Of a DNA stretch of 64,000 nt, positions 30,154 through 43,296 are shown piece by piece (the first letter of the stretch is position 1; each line of letters opens with the position of its first letter). Made by a program: the position numbers and the translations under genes. Below the pieces are notes generated by a model that was given only the letters and a program-made list of their open reading frames with translations, did no database searches and had not been told where the DNA came from. Origin of the DNA: Pelagibius marinus. GTDB taxonomy: Bacteria > Pseudomonadota > Alphaproteobacteria > Kiloniellales > Kiloniellaceae. The stretch is from assembly GCF_014925385.1 (NCBI RefSeq), contig NZ_JACSDK010000009.1, positions 422,022-486,021 of the forward strand, read 5' to 3'.

Positions 30154-30960
30154 ATGCCGCAATCCGATGTGCCGGTCGACCCGCCACAAAGTTTAACGCG
30201 CGAGGACGGGACCGTCCTGGCCTATTACAGGACCGCAGGGGGAAAAGCCAGAAGCGGCGCACCGGCGGGCCGACCGGGCCTGATCTTCCTGGGCGGGTTC
30301 ATGTCCGACATGAGCGGCACCAAGGCCTTGGCCCTGGAGGCCTACGCCCGACGCCGGGGCCGCGATTTCCTGCGTTTCGACTACCGCGGGCACGGCCAGT
30401 CCTCCGGTCGCTTCGAGGAGGCCACCATCGGCGACTGGCTGGGCGACGCCCTGGCGGTGCTGGACGCGGCGAGCGAGGGCCCGCAGATCCTCATCGGCTC
30501 CTCCATGGGTGGTTGGATCGCCCTCCTGGTCGCGCGGGCGCGGCCCGAGCGCGTCGCCGGGCTGGTCGGCATCGCCCCGGCGCCCGACTTCACCGAGGAC
30601 CTGATCTGGGGACGCGCCACGCCGAAGCAGCGCGCAGCGCTGGAAAGCGTCGGCTATGTCGACCGCCCCTCGGAATACGCCGCGACGCCCTACCGCATCA
30701 CCTACCGGCTGATCGAGGAGGGCCGTAACCACCTGCTGCTGAACGCCCCCATTCCCCTTGCCTGCCCGGTGCGCCTGATCCACGGCATGGCCGACGTCGA
30801 CGTCCCCTGGCAGACCAGCCTGCGCCTGGCCGAGGCGCTGGAGAGCGAAGACGTCGAAGTAACCCTGGTGAAAGCCGCGGCGCACCGCCTCTCGGACCCC
30901 GAGGACCTGGCCCGCCTGGAGCGCGCGATCGAGGAAATCACCGTGAAAACAGCGACCTAG
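30154..30960 (+). CDS. Alpha/beta hydrolase
   Basis: 268 residues. The nucleophile elbow is GSSMGG with S117; the acid is probably the Asp in HGMADVDVP and the base the His in AAAHRLSD. FLGGFMSDMSGTKA and DYRGHGQSSG form the oxyanion region and the following strand. The pattern resembles ABHD10-type and related acyl-thioesterase/esterase hydrolases. No signal peptide, so cytoplasmic; substrate unknown. The stop overlaps by four bases the stop of the convergent epimerase-like gene. Confidence 0.87.
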   Translation: MPQSDVPVDPPQSLTREDGTVLAYYRTAGGKARSGAPAGRPGLIFLGGFMSDMSGTKALALEAYARRRGRDFLRFDYRGHGQSSGRFEEATIGDWLGDALAVLDAASEGPQILIGSSMGGWIALLVARARPERVAGLVGIAPAPDFTEDLIWGRATPKQRAALESVGYVDRPSEYAATPYRITYRLIEEGRNHLLLNAPIPLACPVRLIHGMADVDVPWQTSLRLAEALESEDVEVTLVKAAAHRLSDPEDLARLERAIEEITVKTAT

Positions 30961-31847
30961 TCCTCCGCCAGGATCGCCTCCAGGCCGGCGCGGTAGTTGG
31001 GATAGTCCAGGGCGACGCCCAGTTCCTCGTGCAGCCGGCGATTGGAGACCAGGCGGTTGTCTTCCCAGAAACTGAGCGCCATGGGCGACATCTCGGCCTC
31101 TTCCAGGGGGATCAGCGGCGGCGGCTCGACCCCCAGCAGCCCGCAGGCATAGGCGGTGACCTCGGCGGCGGCCGCCGCTTCGTCGTCGCAGACGTTGTAG
31201 ACGCGCCCCGGATGGGGCCGGGCCATGGAGGCCTGGAGAGTCTTGGCGATGTCCTCCACATGGATGCGGCTGAAGAGGTGCCCCGGCTTGTCGATGCGCC
31301 GGGCGCGCCCGGCGCGCACCTGGTCCAGGACGCTGCGCCCCGGCCCGTAGATCCCGGCCAGGCGGAAGACATGGACCGGCAGCCCCTCTTCTTCCTGCAG
31401 CCTCAGCCAGGCGGCCTCGGCTTCGATGCGCCGCAGGTTGCGCCCCTTGGCGCCGCGCAGCTCCGAGGTCTCGTCCACCTCGGCACCCTGCCAGTCGCCG
31501 TAAACGCCGGTGGTGGAGAGATAGCCGATCCATTCCAGCCGCGGCAGCGCGGCGATGTCGGCCGCGTGGCGGTCCAGCACCGGGTCGCCCGCCCGACCGC
31601 CCTCGCCGTCCGGGGCGATGCTCACCAGCAGATGGGTGGTCCCCGCCAGCGCCGCCGGGTCCAGCGGGTGGGCGCGGTCGAAGAGGTAGGCCTCGACCCC
31701 CGCCGCGCGCAGTTCCGCCGCCTTCTCGCGCGAGCGCGTGGTGCCGGCCACCGCCCAGCCCGCTTCCGCGAGACGCCGCGCCAGCGCCCGGGCGCTGAAC
31801 CCGAATCCGAAGCAGAACAGCCTGAAAGGCGCGGCGGTCTCGGTCAT
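30957..31847 (-). CDS. NAD(P)-dependent epimerase/reductase-like protein (YeeZ type SDR)
   Basis: 296 residues of atypical short-chain dehydrogenase. The nucleotide-binding loop is FCFGFGFSARALARRLAEAG, a GxGxxxxxL variant; YLSTTGVYGDWQGAEVDE contains the Ser/Thr and Tyr region, and FRLAGIYGPGRS and FSRIHVEDIAKTL are typical of the YeeZ-like group. Function is unassigned; some members are annotated as nucleoside-sugar epimerases. The end is convergent with the alpha/beta hydrolase with a four-base overlap. Confidence 0.85.
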   Translation of the reverse strand: MTETAAPFRLFCFGFGFSARALARRLAEAGWAVAGTTRSREKAAELRAAGVEAYLFDRAHPLDPAALAGTTHLLVSIAPDGEGGRAGDPVLDRHAADIAALPRLEWIGYLSTTGVYGDWQGAEVDETSELRGAKGRNLRRIEAEAAWLRLQEEEGLPVHVFRLAGIYGPGRSVLDQVRAGRARRIDKPGHLFSRIHVEDIAKTLQASMARPHPGRVYNVCDDEAAAAAEVTAYACGLLGVEPPPLIPLEEAEMSPMALSFWEDNRLVSNRRLHEELGVALDYPNYRAGLEAILAED

Positions 31848-32003
31848 CTTGGCTCCTGTCTCCCCCGCATTCTTTAGCCCCGCTTTCTTTAGAGGGGCAT
31901 CTCTTCTATAGATGGGGCGGTCTTTTCGGCGGTCTTTTCAGGAGCCGCACCTTAGAGCGGCCGCAAGGCTGATGACCAGCAGGACGTTGGGCCCGCGAGT
32001 GAT

Positions 32004-32792
32004 ATGAACTTCTTGGCAAAGACGGCAAGCCCGGCCCTTTTGGCGGGGGCCCTGGCAACCGCATTGACGCTGGGGCCGGCGGGCGCGGCCCGGGCGCAGG
32101 GCGACGACCCGGAGCAGGCGGCCCGCTACCGCGTCTGCATGGACCTGGCCGAGACCGCGCCGGACGAGGCGGTGGAGGCGGCCCAGACCTGGGCCGACCT
32201 GGGCGGCAGCGACCCGGCGCGGCACTGCGCCGCCGTCGCCCTGATGCGCCTCGGCCACTACGAGGTCGCCGCCCAGGAGATGGAGACCCTGGCCGCCAGC
32301 CTGGAGCCCGCCTACGCCCACCTGCAGATCCCGATCCTGATCCAGTCCGCCCAGGCCTGGCTGGAGGCCGGCAAGATCGACCGCGCCTACGCCGTGCAGA
32401 CGACGGCCCTGGCGCGCGAGCCCAACAACATCGAACTGCTGGTCGACCGCTCCTTCACGGCTGCTGAAGTCGGCAACTACGAAGCCGCCATCGCCGATTT
32501 GGACCGGGCCTTGGCGAACGCCCCCAACCGGGCCGATATCCTGGTGCTGCGCGCCAGCGCCTACCGCTACCTGGACCAGCCCGACGCCGCCCTGGCCGAC
32601 GTGGAGGCCGCCCTGCGGCTCGACCCCCGCAACGCCGAGGGGCACCTGGAGCGCGGCAACCTGCGCCGCCTGGCCGGCGACGAGGCCGGCGCCCGGGAGG
32701 ACTGGCTGCAGGTGACGCGCCTCGCCCCCGACAGCCCGGCCGCCGCGGATGCCCAGGACAACCTGGCCAAGCTGGACGTGAAGGTGGAGTAG
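32004..32792 (+). CDS. Periplasmic tetratricopeptide-repeat protein
   Basis: 262 residues. A Sec signal peptide (about 1-31, ending ARA before QGDD) precedes a helical protein with TPR-like repeats from about residue 75 to the end; the clearest are NYEAAIADLDRALANAPNRA, QPDAALADVEAALRLDPRNA and DEAGAREDWLQVTRLAPDSP. TPR proteins are protein-interaction scaffolds; the partner is unknown. Two cysteines lie in the N-terminal part (YRVCMDL, ARHCAAV). A palindromic repeat element follows the gene. Confidence 0.85.
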   Translation: MNFLAKTASPALLAGALATALTLGPAGAARAQGDDPEQAARYRVCMDLAETAPDEAVEAAQTWADLGGSDPARHCAAVALMRLGHYEVAAQEMETLAASLEPAYAHLQIPILIQSAQAWLEAGKIDRAYAVQTTALAREPNNIELLVDRSFTAAEVGNYEAAIADLDRALANAPNRADILVLRASAYRYLDQPDAALADVEAALRLDPRNAEGHLERGNLRRLAGDEAGAREDWLQVTRLAPDSPAAADAQDNLAKLDVKVE

Positions 32793-32809
32793 GCAGCGTC
32801 GCCTGCATC

Positions 32810-32914
32810 CACCCCCCTCCCAACCTCCCCCCATCAAGGGGGGAGGAGTTTCATTGAGCTGCTGCACCTAATAATCCCCTCCCCCTGGGATGGGGGAGGG
32901 CTAGGGTGGGGGTG
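32810..32914. repeat. Nested C/G-rich palindromic intergenic element
   Basis: Two strong hairpins stand side by side: 32824-32846 (9-bp stem, loop ATCAA) and 32877-32900 (9-bp stem, loop TGGGAT). Flanking CACCCCC and GGGGGTG sequences pair as outer arms. The form, CCCTCCCCC...GGGGGAGGG with an outer GGTGGGGGTG, resembles mobile palindromic elements common between alphaproteobacterial genes. Only one copy occurs in the window. Confidence 0.6.
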
Positions 32915-32954
32915 ACCTTCTTGCCGCTTCAAGCCGTCGGCAAAAAGAACGACC

Positions 32955-33000
32955 TCAGAAATGCAGGTTGGCGTAGTGCTCGGGCGGGCGCCGGATCTTC
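32955..33000 (-). pseudogene. Remnant of a glutathione S-transferase 3' end
   Basis: The minus strand ends with codons for RPPEHYANLHF and a TGA stop. This closely parallels the last residues of the intact GST at 33440, QPPKHYADLDF and TAG, and the DNA matches with only a few changes over about 30 bases. Similarity stops upstream, where the unrelated gene at 33004-33420 begins. It looks like the tail of a second GST copy whose body was replaced or deleted. Confidence 0.65.
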
Positions 33001-33003
33001 CGA

Positions 33004-33420
33004 TCAATCGACTTCGGGGAAACTGCGGAGGCGATCCAACGCTTCATCGGAATCAAGGCTTTCCAAGTCGCCGCGGATTACATCGCGAACAACATCGTAC
33101 CCATAGTTAAGGCTCAGCTTCTGGAAGTCATCTATGCCGTTCTTCCATGCATAGTAGCCTGTAAAAGCTCCCAGAATCGCAAAGTCGTCCTCATGGATGT
33201 TGTGGGTGGTGAGGCGTGTCTGCTCCTCAAGAGCTTCCGTCAACTCTGGGCGGGTCATGACCTCCTTCGCGAATTCCAGCACCACCTCAGCCGGCAGGTG
33301 AGAGCGGCGCATGTATTCCAGGACCGGCAACATTTCACGCGGCCCGGACCTCTCGCGCGGTTGGTTGAGATAGTCAACGTATTCGTTGACCCAGGCATAT
33401 GGCGATCTTGGCTGGTTCAT
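33004..33420 (-). CDS. Hypothetical protein, possibly acquired
   Basis: 138 residues, soluble and acidic (PLAEVVLEFAKEVMTRPEL-like helical segments, AILGAFTGYYAWKNGIDDFQ, then RGDLESLDSDEALDRLRSF). No recognised domain, signal peptide or membrane helix. Codon use is visibly less GC-biased than in the neighbours, with A/T third positions such as in the stretch 33080-33200. It sits between a GST 3' remnant and an intact GST, as if inserted there. The start is the ATG at 33420. Confidence 0.65.
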   Translation of the reverse strand: MNQPRSPYAWVNEYVDYLNQPRERSGPREMLPVLEYMRRSHLPAEVVLEFAKEVMTRPELTEALEEQTRLTTHNIHEDDFAILGAFTGYYAWKNGIDDFQKLSLNYGYDVVRDVIRGDLESLDSDEALDRLRSFPEVD

Positions 33421-33439
33421 TGTCGCTGCCCCGACCCGC

Positions 33440-34108
33440 CTAGAAATCCAGATCGGCGTAGTGCTTGGGCGGCTGGACGCCGGAGATGTGGTCGCTGAGG
33501 ATGGTGCGGAAGCTGGGGCGCGACTTGACCCGGGCGTACCAGTCCTTGGCGCCGCTGTGGTCGTGCCAGGGCACGTCGCCCAGGTAGTCGACGGCGGAGA
33601 GCTCCGCCGCCGCGGTGATGTCGGCGCGCGAGAAGGCGTCGCCGGCCAGCCAGCGCCGCCGGTCGCAGAGCCAGCCGATGTATTCCAGATGGTAGTGGAT
33701 GTTGGCGAGACCGGCGCGGATCGCCCCGGAGTTCGGGGTGCCGAGCTTCAGGAAGCGCTTCATGATCTTCTCGTCGACCAGGTTGGCCGTGACCTCGCGG
33801 TGGAACTTCCCGCCGAACCACTCGGCCAGGCGCCGCACCTCGGCACGGTCGATGGGATCGCGGCCCAGCAGGGTCGGCTCGGGATAGACCTCCTCCAGGT
33901 ACTCGGCGATCACCGCGGTACCGGCGATGGTGGTGCCGTCCTCGTCGATGAAGACCGGCACCTGCCCCGCCGGGTTCAGGCGCAGGAAGACCTCGCGCCG
34001 CTCCCACACTTTTTCGGTACGCAGTTCGCAGTCGAGGCCCTTCTCGGCAAGCAGGACCCGGATCGTCCGGCAGCCGGGATCGATGGCGATGTGATAGAGC
34101 TGGCGCAT
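33440..34108 (-). CDS. Glutathione S-transferase family protein
   Basis: 222 residues. The N-terminal thioredoxin-like domain includes IAIDPGCRTIRVLLAEKGLD, NPAGQVPVFIDEDG (cis-Pro) and the glutathione-binding turn with AGTAVIAEYL, where the usual ES pair is replaced by GT. The C-terminal helical domain has LAGDAFSRADITAAAELS with the N-capping box. It would conjugate glutathione or act as a thiol reductase; the substrate is unknown. A fragment of a similar 3' end lies at 32955. Confidence 0.88.
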   Translation of the reverse strand: MRQLYHIAIDPGCRTIRVLLAEKGLDCELRTEKVWERREVFLRLNPAGQVPVFIDEDGTTIAGTAVIAEYLEEVYPEPTLLGRDPIDRAEVRRLAEWFGGKFHREVTANLVDEKIMKRFLKLGTPNSGAIRAGLANIHYHLEYIGWLCDRRRWLAGDAFSRADITAAAELSAVDYLGDVPWHDHSGAKDWYARVKSRPSFRTILSDHISGVQPPKHYADLDF

Positions 34109-34152
34109 GGGCGCGGACTATACGGGCAGCGCCTGGGCCTGAACAGTAGCCT

Positions 34153-34683
34153 TTAGCGGCGCAGGCCGGCGCGCGCCTTCTCCCGTTCGGCAAAGGCCGC
34201 ACGGGTCAAAGTCATGACCACCAGCGGCACCGTCTCGCCGCCGCGCTCAGCGGTCGGCCGCGACCCGCCGTCCTCGGCGAAACCGGCACGCCGATAGGCA
34301 CGCTGGGCCCTCGCGTTGTCCGCGAAGACGTCGAGCCAAAGAGACTGTGCCCCAAGCTCCTCAAAGACATAGGCGGAGAGGGTGGAAAGCGCGGCTCCTC
34401 CGGTGCCCTTGCCGGGCCGGTCCAAGGCAATGCGCAGCAATTCGATGCAGCCGCCCCCCTTCGCCAGCCCCGCCAGGAGAACAAACCCCAGCGGTTCCCC
34501 TGCGGCGCCGCAGATCATCAGGTGGCGCCGATCGGTATCGTCCAGGGCCGCCAGGTGCTCTTCGCGGCTCCAGCGCAGAATGAACACGCCATAGTCCGGA
34601 CGGGCTTCCAGGGCGAGCACGAAGTCGAGGTCGTCCGGGCCTGTGGGCCGCAGTACAACACCCGCTTCCGCGGTTTCAGCCAT
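34153..34683 (-). CDS. GNAT family N-acetyltransferase
   Basis: 176 residues of GNAT fold. The acetyl-CoA loop is DRPGKGTGGAALSTLSAYVF (Q/RxxGxG/A motif), followed by LWLDVFADNARAQRAYRRAGF, the common motif B with a conserved Tyr. The N-terminal part LRPTGPDDLDFVLALE is typical. The substrate is unknown; RimJ/RimL-like and small-molecule acetyltransferases share this look. The gene ends 45 bases before the GST start. Confidence 0.87.
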   Translation of the reverse strand: MAETAEAGVVLRPTGPDDLDFVLALEARPDYGVFILRWSREEHLAALDDTDRRHLMICGAAGEPLGFVLLAGLAKGGGCIELLRIALDRPGKGTGGAALSTLSAYVFEELGAQSLWLDVFADNARAQRAYRRAGFAEDGGSRPTAERGGETVPLVVMTLTRAAFAEREKARAGLRR

Positions 34684-34716
34684 GCCGCATGCGCCCCCGG
34701 CTATCAGGTCTGGTCC

Positions 34717-39279
<4,563 letters not shown>

Positions 39280-39298
39280 GATCTTCTCTCCCCCAACC

Positions 39299-40741
39299 TT
39301 ACTCGGCGGCCACGGCGGAGGCACCCGCCTTGGCCTGCATGTAGTTGTGCATCTGCTCGGCGGCGTCGCGCCCGTCGCGCACCGCCCAGACCACCAGCGA
39401 GGCGCCGCGCACGATGTCGCCGGCGGCGAAGACGCCGTCCAGCGAGGTCATCTTGGTCTTGAAGTCGGCCAGCACGGTGCCCCAGCGGGTGACCTCCAGG
39501 CCGCTGGTGTCGAACAGCCTGGGCAGGTCTTCCGGATCGAAGCCCAGCGCCTTGATCACCATGTCGGCCTCCACCGTGAAGCTGGAGCCCTCGATGATCT
39601 GCGGCGTCTGGCGGCCGGTGGCGTCGGGCATGCCCAGGTGCACACGCTGGGCGCGCACGGCGGTCACCTTGTCGTCGCCGAGGAAGGCCTCGGGCGCCGA
39701 CAGCCAGACGAAATCGACGCCTTCCTCCTCGGCGTTGGCCACCTCGCGCTGCGAGCCCGGCATGTTGGCGCGGTCGCGGCGGTAGAGGCAGTGCACCGAC
39801 TTGGCGCCCTGGCGCACCGCGGTGCGCACGCAGTCCATGGCGGTGTCGCCGCCGCCGATGACCACCACCGACTTGCCCTTGGCGTCCAGGGTACCGTCCT
39901 CGAAGGCCGGCACCTCGTCGCCCAGGCCCTTGCGGTTGGAGGCGGTGAGGAAGTCCATGGCCGCGAAGATGTTCTGCAGCCCACTGCCCGGCGCCTTGAT
40001 GTCGCGCGCCTTGTAGACGCCGGTGGCGATCAGCACAGCGTCGTGCTTGGCGCGCAGGGCGGCGAAGCTCTCCGCCCCGCCGACGTCGTAGTTGAGGTGG
40101 AACTGCACGCCGCCGCGCTCCAGCAGATCGCCGCGGCGCTCGACCACTTCCTTTTCCAGTTTGAAGTTGGGAATACCGTAGATCAGCAGGCCGCCGGCGC
40201 GGTCGTAGCGGTCGTAGACGTGGACCTGGTAGCCCTTGCGGCGCAGCTGCTCGGCAGCGGCCATGCCGCCCGGGCCGGCGCCGATGATGCCGACCGACTG
40301 CGCGCGCTCGCGCGGCGGCTTGGCCGGCTTGACCCAGCCCTTCTCCCAGGCAGTGTCGGTGATGTACTTCTCCACCGAACCGATTGTGACCGTGCCGTGG
40401 CCGGCCTGTTCGATGACGCAGTTGCCCTCGCAGAGCCGGTCCTGGGGGCAGATGCGCCCGCAGATCTCCGGGAAATTGTTGGTCGCCTGAGCGGTCTCGT
40501 AGGCCTCCTGCAGGCGGCCCTCGGCGGTCAGCATCAGCCAGTCGGGGATGTTGTTGTGCAGCGGGCAGTGCACCTGGCAGAAGGGCACGCCGCACTGGGA
40601 GCAGCGGCCCGCCTGGTTCGCCGCCGCCTCGGGATCGTACTCGTCGTAGATCTCGTCGAAGTCACGGCGGCGCGCTTCGGCGCTGCGCTTTTCCGGCATG
40701 GCGCGGGCAAGCTTGACGAACTGCAACATCCGGCTGGCCAT
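39299..40741 (-). CDS. gltD: Glutamate synthase (NADPH) small subunit
   Basis: 480 residues. N-terminal 4Fe-4S cysteines occur in CSQCGVPFCQVHCP and CGRICPQDRLCEGNC. The FAD site is VGIIGAGPGGMAAAEQL and the NADPH site VVVIGGGDTAMDCVRTA. GDIVRGASLVVWAVRDGRDA near the end is the conserved FAD-binding tail. It passes electrons from NADPH to GltB. The chosen ATG at 40741 has AGGGA 11 bases upstream. The order gltD-gltB is the reverse of E. coli gltBD. Confidence 0.96.
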   Translation of the reverse strand: MASRMLQFVKLARAMPEKRSAEARRRDFDEIYDEYDPEAAANQAGRCSQCGVPFCQVHCPLHNNIPDWLMLTAEGRLQEAYETAQATNNFPEICGRICPQDRLCEGNCVIEQAGHGTVTIGSVEKYITDTAWEKGWVKPAKPPRERAQSVGIIGAGPGGMAAAEQLRRKGYQVHVYDRYDRAGGLLIYGIPNFKLEKEVVERRGDLLERGGVQFHLNYDVGGAESFAALRAKHDAVLIATGVYKARDIKAPGSGLQNIFAAMDFLTASNRKGLGDEVPAFEDGTLDAKGKSVVVIGGGDTAMDCVRTAVRQGAKSVHCLYRRDRANMPGSQREVANAEEEGVDFVWLSAPEAFLGDDKVTAVRAQRVHLGMPDATGRQTPQIIEGSSFTVEADMVIKALGFDPEDLPRLFDTSGLEVTRWGTVLADFKTKMTSLDGVFAAGDIVRGASLVVWAVRDGRDAAEQMHNYMQAKAGASAVAAE

Positions 40742-41221
40742 AGGCTTTACGTCCCTAAACTCTCTCAGTCGATCCTAGCCGCCCCCCTTTGCCGGGCCCT
40801 GGCTGAACCGATGTCCAGCGGGCCCTGGCCGGGTCTTGCAGCGGCGTTTGCCCCGCCCCCGGGGGCGGCGGCGCCTTGCGCTTGAGCGGAAGGCCGCAGT
40901 CCCGGCGATGAAGTCCGCGTCGGTGTCCCAGGGCGCCGCCGATGGCGGAGCGCCCGAAATCACCAGGGGCGCCCGTCTATAGACGAAGCCCCCGCAGCTT
41001 GCGAGGAAAAAACACAGAATAGGACAATATTTATGACCTATCTTGCCCGAAGGCCCTTCCTTATATCAAAAACCACCCCGGTTCGGCGACAGTTTTCCGA
41101 AAAACTAGTTCCGATCCGAGACTAAATTGCCCGATGGGATCGTTAACCAAGGGGTGCTATAAGCCGCCGGTCGCCGCCCGCACCCTTTTGCCCGACCGAC
41201 AACCGCCACCGGAACCCGCCC
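40742..41221. other. Regulatory gap between gltD and uppP (480 bases)
   Basis: No gene is supported here. The part next to gltD is GC-rich; 41000-41120 is markedly AT-richer than its surroundings and contains an operator-like dyad at 41019-41041. Both the gltDB promoter (minus) and the uppP promoter (plus) must lie in this gap, but no -35/-10 pair stands out. Confidence 0.6.
41019..41041. promoter_or_regulatory. Operator-like inverted repeat
   Basis: ATAGGACA and TGACCTAT are inverted repeats (7 of 8 positions complementary) around the AT-only core ATATTTA. The size and TA-N-TA symmetry resemble binding sites of LysR-type or other dimeric regulators. It could serve gltDB or uppP. Confidence 0.4.
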
Positions 41222-42058
41222 TTGTCGCTGCTGCATGTCGTCATCCTGGCCATCGTTCAAGGCATCACCGAATTCCTGCCGATCTCTTCCTCCGGGCACC
41301 TTGTATTGGCCTGGGAGGTCTTCGACGCCGCCCAGATGAGCGGCGTCGAGCAGGCCGCGTCCGATCGCCTGACCCTCGATATCGCCGTCCACGTCGGCAC
41401 CCTGGCGGCGGTCTGCCTCTACGCCTGGCGCGAGATCGGGCAGATGGCGGGCGGCATTGCCCGCCTGGCGGTGGGCCGCTGGACGCCGGGCGCGCGCCTC
41501 GCCGTCCTGGTGATCGTCGGCACCCTGCCGCTGATCCTCGTCGGCGGCCTGTTCAAGGACCACATCACCGCCATCCTGCGCGACACCGCGGTGGTCGCCT
41601 GGGCGACCATCGGTTTCGGCATCGTGCTGTTCATCGCCGACCGCAGCGCCATGACCTTTCGGCGCATCGACCACATGACCCTGACCGCCAGCCTGGTCAT
41701 CGGCCTGGCCCAGGTGCTGGCCCTGATCCCGGGGACCAGCCGCTCCGGCATCACCATGACCGCGGCCCGCGCGCTGGGTTTCGAGCGGGTCGAGGCGGCG
41801 CGCTTTTCATTGCTGCTGGCCATCCCGGCGATCCTCGGCGCCGGCAGCCTGGCGGGCTACGACCTCTATGAAAGCGGCAACGTGGCGCTGGGGCACGAGG
41901 CCCTGGTCGGCGTCGTGCTGTCGTTCGGCGTGGCGCTCCTGGCCATCGTGCTGATGATCGGCTGGCTCAGGCGGGCGTCTTTCACGCCCTTCGTGGTCTA
42001 CCGCATCCTGCTGGGCGGCGTGCTGCTGTGGTGGGTTTACGGCGTCGGAGGCGCCTAG
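41222..42058 (+). CDS. uppP: Undecaprenyl-diphosphate phosphatase
   Basis: 278 residues, polytopic inner-membrane enzyme. Catalytic motifs are QGITEFLPISSSGHL (E17) and PGTSRSGIT at 170-178. It recycles undecaprenyl pyrophosphate to the monophosphate carrier for peptidoglycan and glycan export, and confers bacitracin resistance when abundant. The start is a TTG, chosen because it gives the family N-terminus MSLLHVVILAIVQGITEF; only a weak ribosome site precedes it. The length is typical (about 270). Confidence 0.95.
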   Translation: MSLLHVVILAIVQGITEFLPISSSGHLVLAWEVFDAAQMSGVEQAASDRLTLDIAVHVGTLAAVCLYAWREIGQMAGGIARLAVGRWTPGARLAVLVIVGTLPLILVGGLFKDHITAILRDTAVVAWATIGFGIVLFIADRSAMTFRRIDHMTLTASLVIGLAQVLALIPGTSRSGITMTAARALGFERVEAARFSLLLAIPAILGAGSLAGYDLYESGNVALGHEALVGVVLSFGVALLAIVLMIGWLRRASFTPFVVYRILLGGVLLWWVYGVGGA

Positions 42059-42096
42059 GGGCCGGGCTTACGGCGGCGCGGCCTGACCCCTGAATC

Positions 42097-43056
42097 TCAG
42101 AGATCGGCCGACTGGTTGTAGCGCCCGCCCGGGCGGTACTTGTCCAGATAGCCGGGGATCACCGCTTCAGGCGCCGTCGCCTCGATGCCCAGATCGGCCA
42201 GGGTCAGCGCGCCCGGCGTCACCACGTTGTCCCGCTGCAGCAGGGTGACCTGGTCGCGGGTCAGCGGCGGCACGGGCAGCAGCTCCAGGAACGTCGCCTC
42301 CAGGCGGGCCAGGCCGAAGGGCAGGTTCACCAGCACCCGCTTGCGCCTGATGGTCTTCAGCATCAGTTCCAGCAGCTGCTTGAAGCTATAGGTCCTGGGG
42401 CCGCCCAGCTCGTAGACCTTGCCGCGGCAGGCCGGATCGCTCAGCGCCGTCGTCACCGCGCGGGCCACGTCGCCCACGTAGACCGGCTGGAAGCGGGTCT
42501 TGCCGCCACCGATCAGCGGCAGCACCGGGGAGAAACGCGCCATCTCGGCGAAGCGGTTGAAGAAGCCGTCCTCGGGACCGAAGACCACGCTGGGGCGCAG
42601 GATGACGGCCTCGGGAAAGGCCGCGCGCACCGCCGCCTCGCCTTCGCCCTTGGAGCGGGCATAGGCGGCCGGCGCCTCCGGCCCGGCGCCGATGGCCGAG
42701 ACGTGCACCAGCGCCTCGCAGCCGGCCGCCGCCGCGGCCGCGGCGATGGCCTTGGCCCCTTCGGCGTGGACCGCCTGGAACTTCTGCCGGCCGCGCTCGA
42801 AGAGGATGCCGGTCAGGTTGATGGCCGCGTCGGCACCATCCAGCGCCGCGGCCACCGCCGCGGGGTCCTGCAGCGGCACGCAGAGCGGCGTGATCTGGCC
42901 GACATCGCCCAGGGGCTTCAGGAAGGCGGCACGGCCCGGGTGGCGCACCGCAACGCGGACCATCCAGCCCTCGCGCGCCAGACGCTGCACCACATAGCGC
43001 CCGAGAAAGCCCGAGCCGCCGAAAACCGTAACGATGCCACCGCGCCTGGCGCTCAT
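42097..43056 (-). CDS. Complex I NDUFA9 subunit family protein (atypical SDR)
   Basis: 319 residues. The NAD(P)-binding loop is TVFGGSGFLGRYVVQRLA; later segments are NLTGILFERGRQKFQAVH, AYARSKGEGEAAV (YxxxK), RPSVVFGPEDGFFNRFA and QPVYVGDVARA. These match the NDUFA9-like group of alphaproteobacteria, related to the mitochondrial accessory subunit; a bacterial role at complex I or in lipid or quinone chemistry is unproven. The ATG at 43056 is chosen because GGAGAGG lies eight bases upstream; a TTG at 43071 overlaps that signal. Confidence 0.87.
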   Translation of the reverse strand: MSARRGGIVTVFGGSGFLGRYVVQRLAREGWMVRVAVRHPGRAAFLKPLGDVGQITPLCVPLQDPAAVAAALDGADAAINLTGILFERGRQKFQAVHAEGAKAIAAAAAAAGCEALVHVSAIGAGPEAPAAYARSKGEGEAAVRAAFPEAVILRPSVVFGPEDGFFNRFAEMARFSPVLPLIGGGKTRFQPVYVGDVARAVTTALSDPACRGKVYELGGPRTYSFKQLLELMLKTIRRKRVLVNLPFGLARLEATFLELLPVPPLTRDQVTLLQRDNVVTPGALTLADLGIEATAPEAVIPGYLDKYRPGGRYNQSADL

Positions 43057-43296
43057 GCCCCGCCTCTCCAAATGCCAAACCCAAGGGCCGGCCGGCGCTC
43101 CGGAAATTCCTCCGGCGCCGTTTCCGATGCCGTCTCCGGCACCCGGGCCCGCCTGCGGGCGATATATACAAAGCCTGGGATCAAGTTGACAGCCTCAATT
43201 GACCGCCTATGTTGGGCGGCGGGCCGCGCCAAGGGCCCGCGATTGCAGGATTCGTACGGCTTTTTCCCCAAGACCTATCCAAGGCAGACACTCCTC

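Noticed and set aside
33000..33440. Toxin-antitoxin interpretation of the small gene beside the GST
   Set aside because: There is no partner frame with a ribosome site, and the protein shows no known toxin or antitoxin motif.
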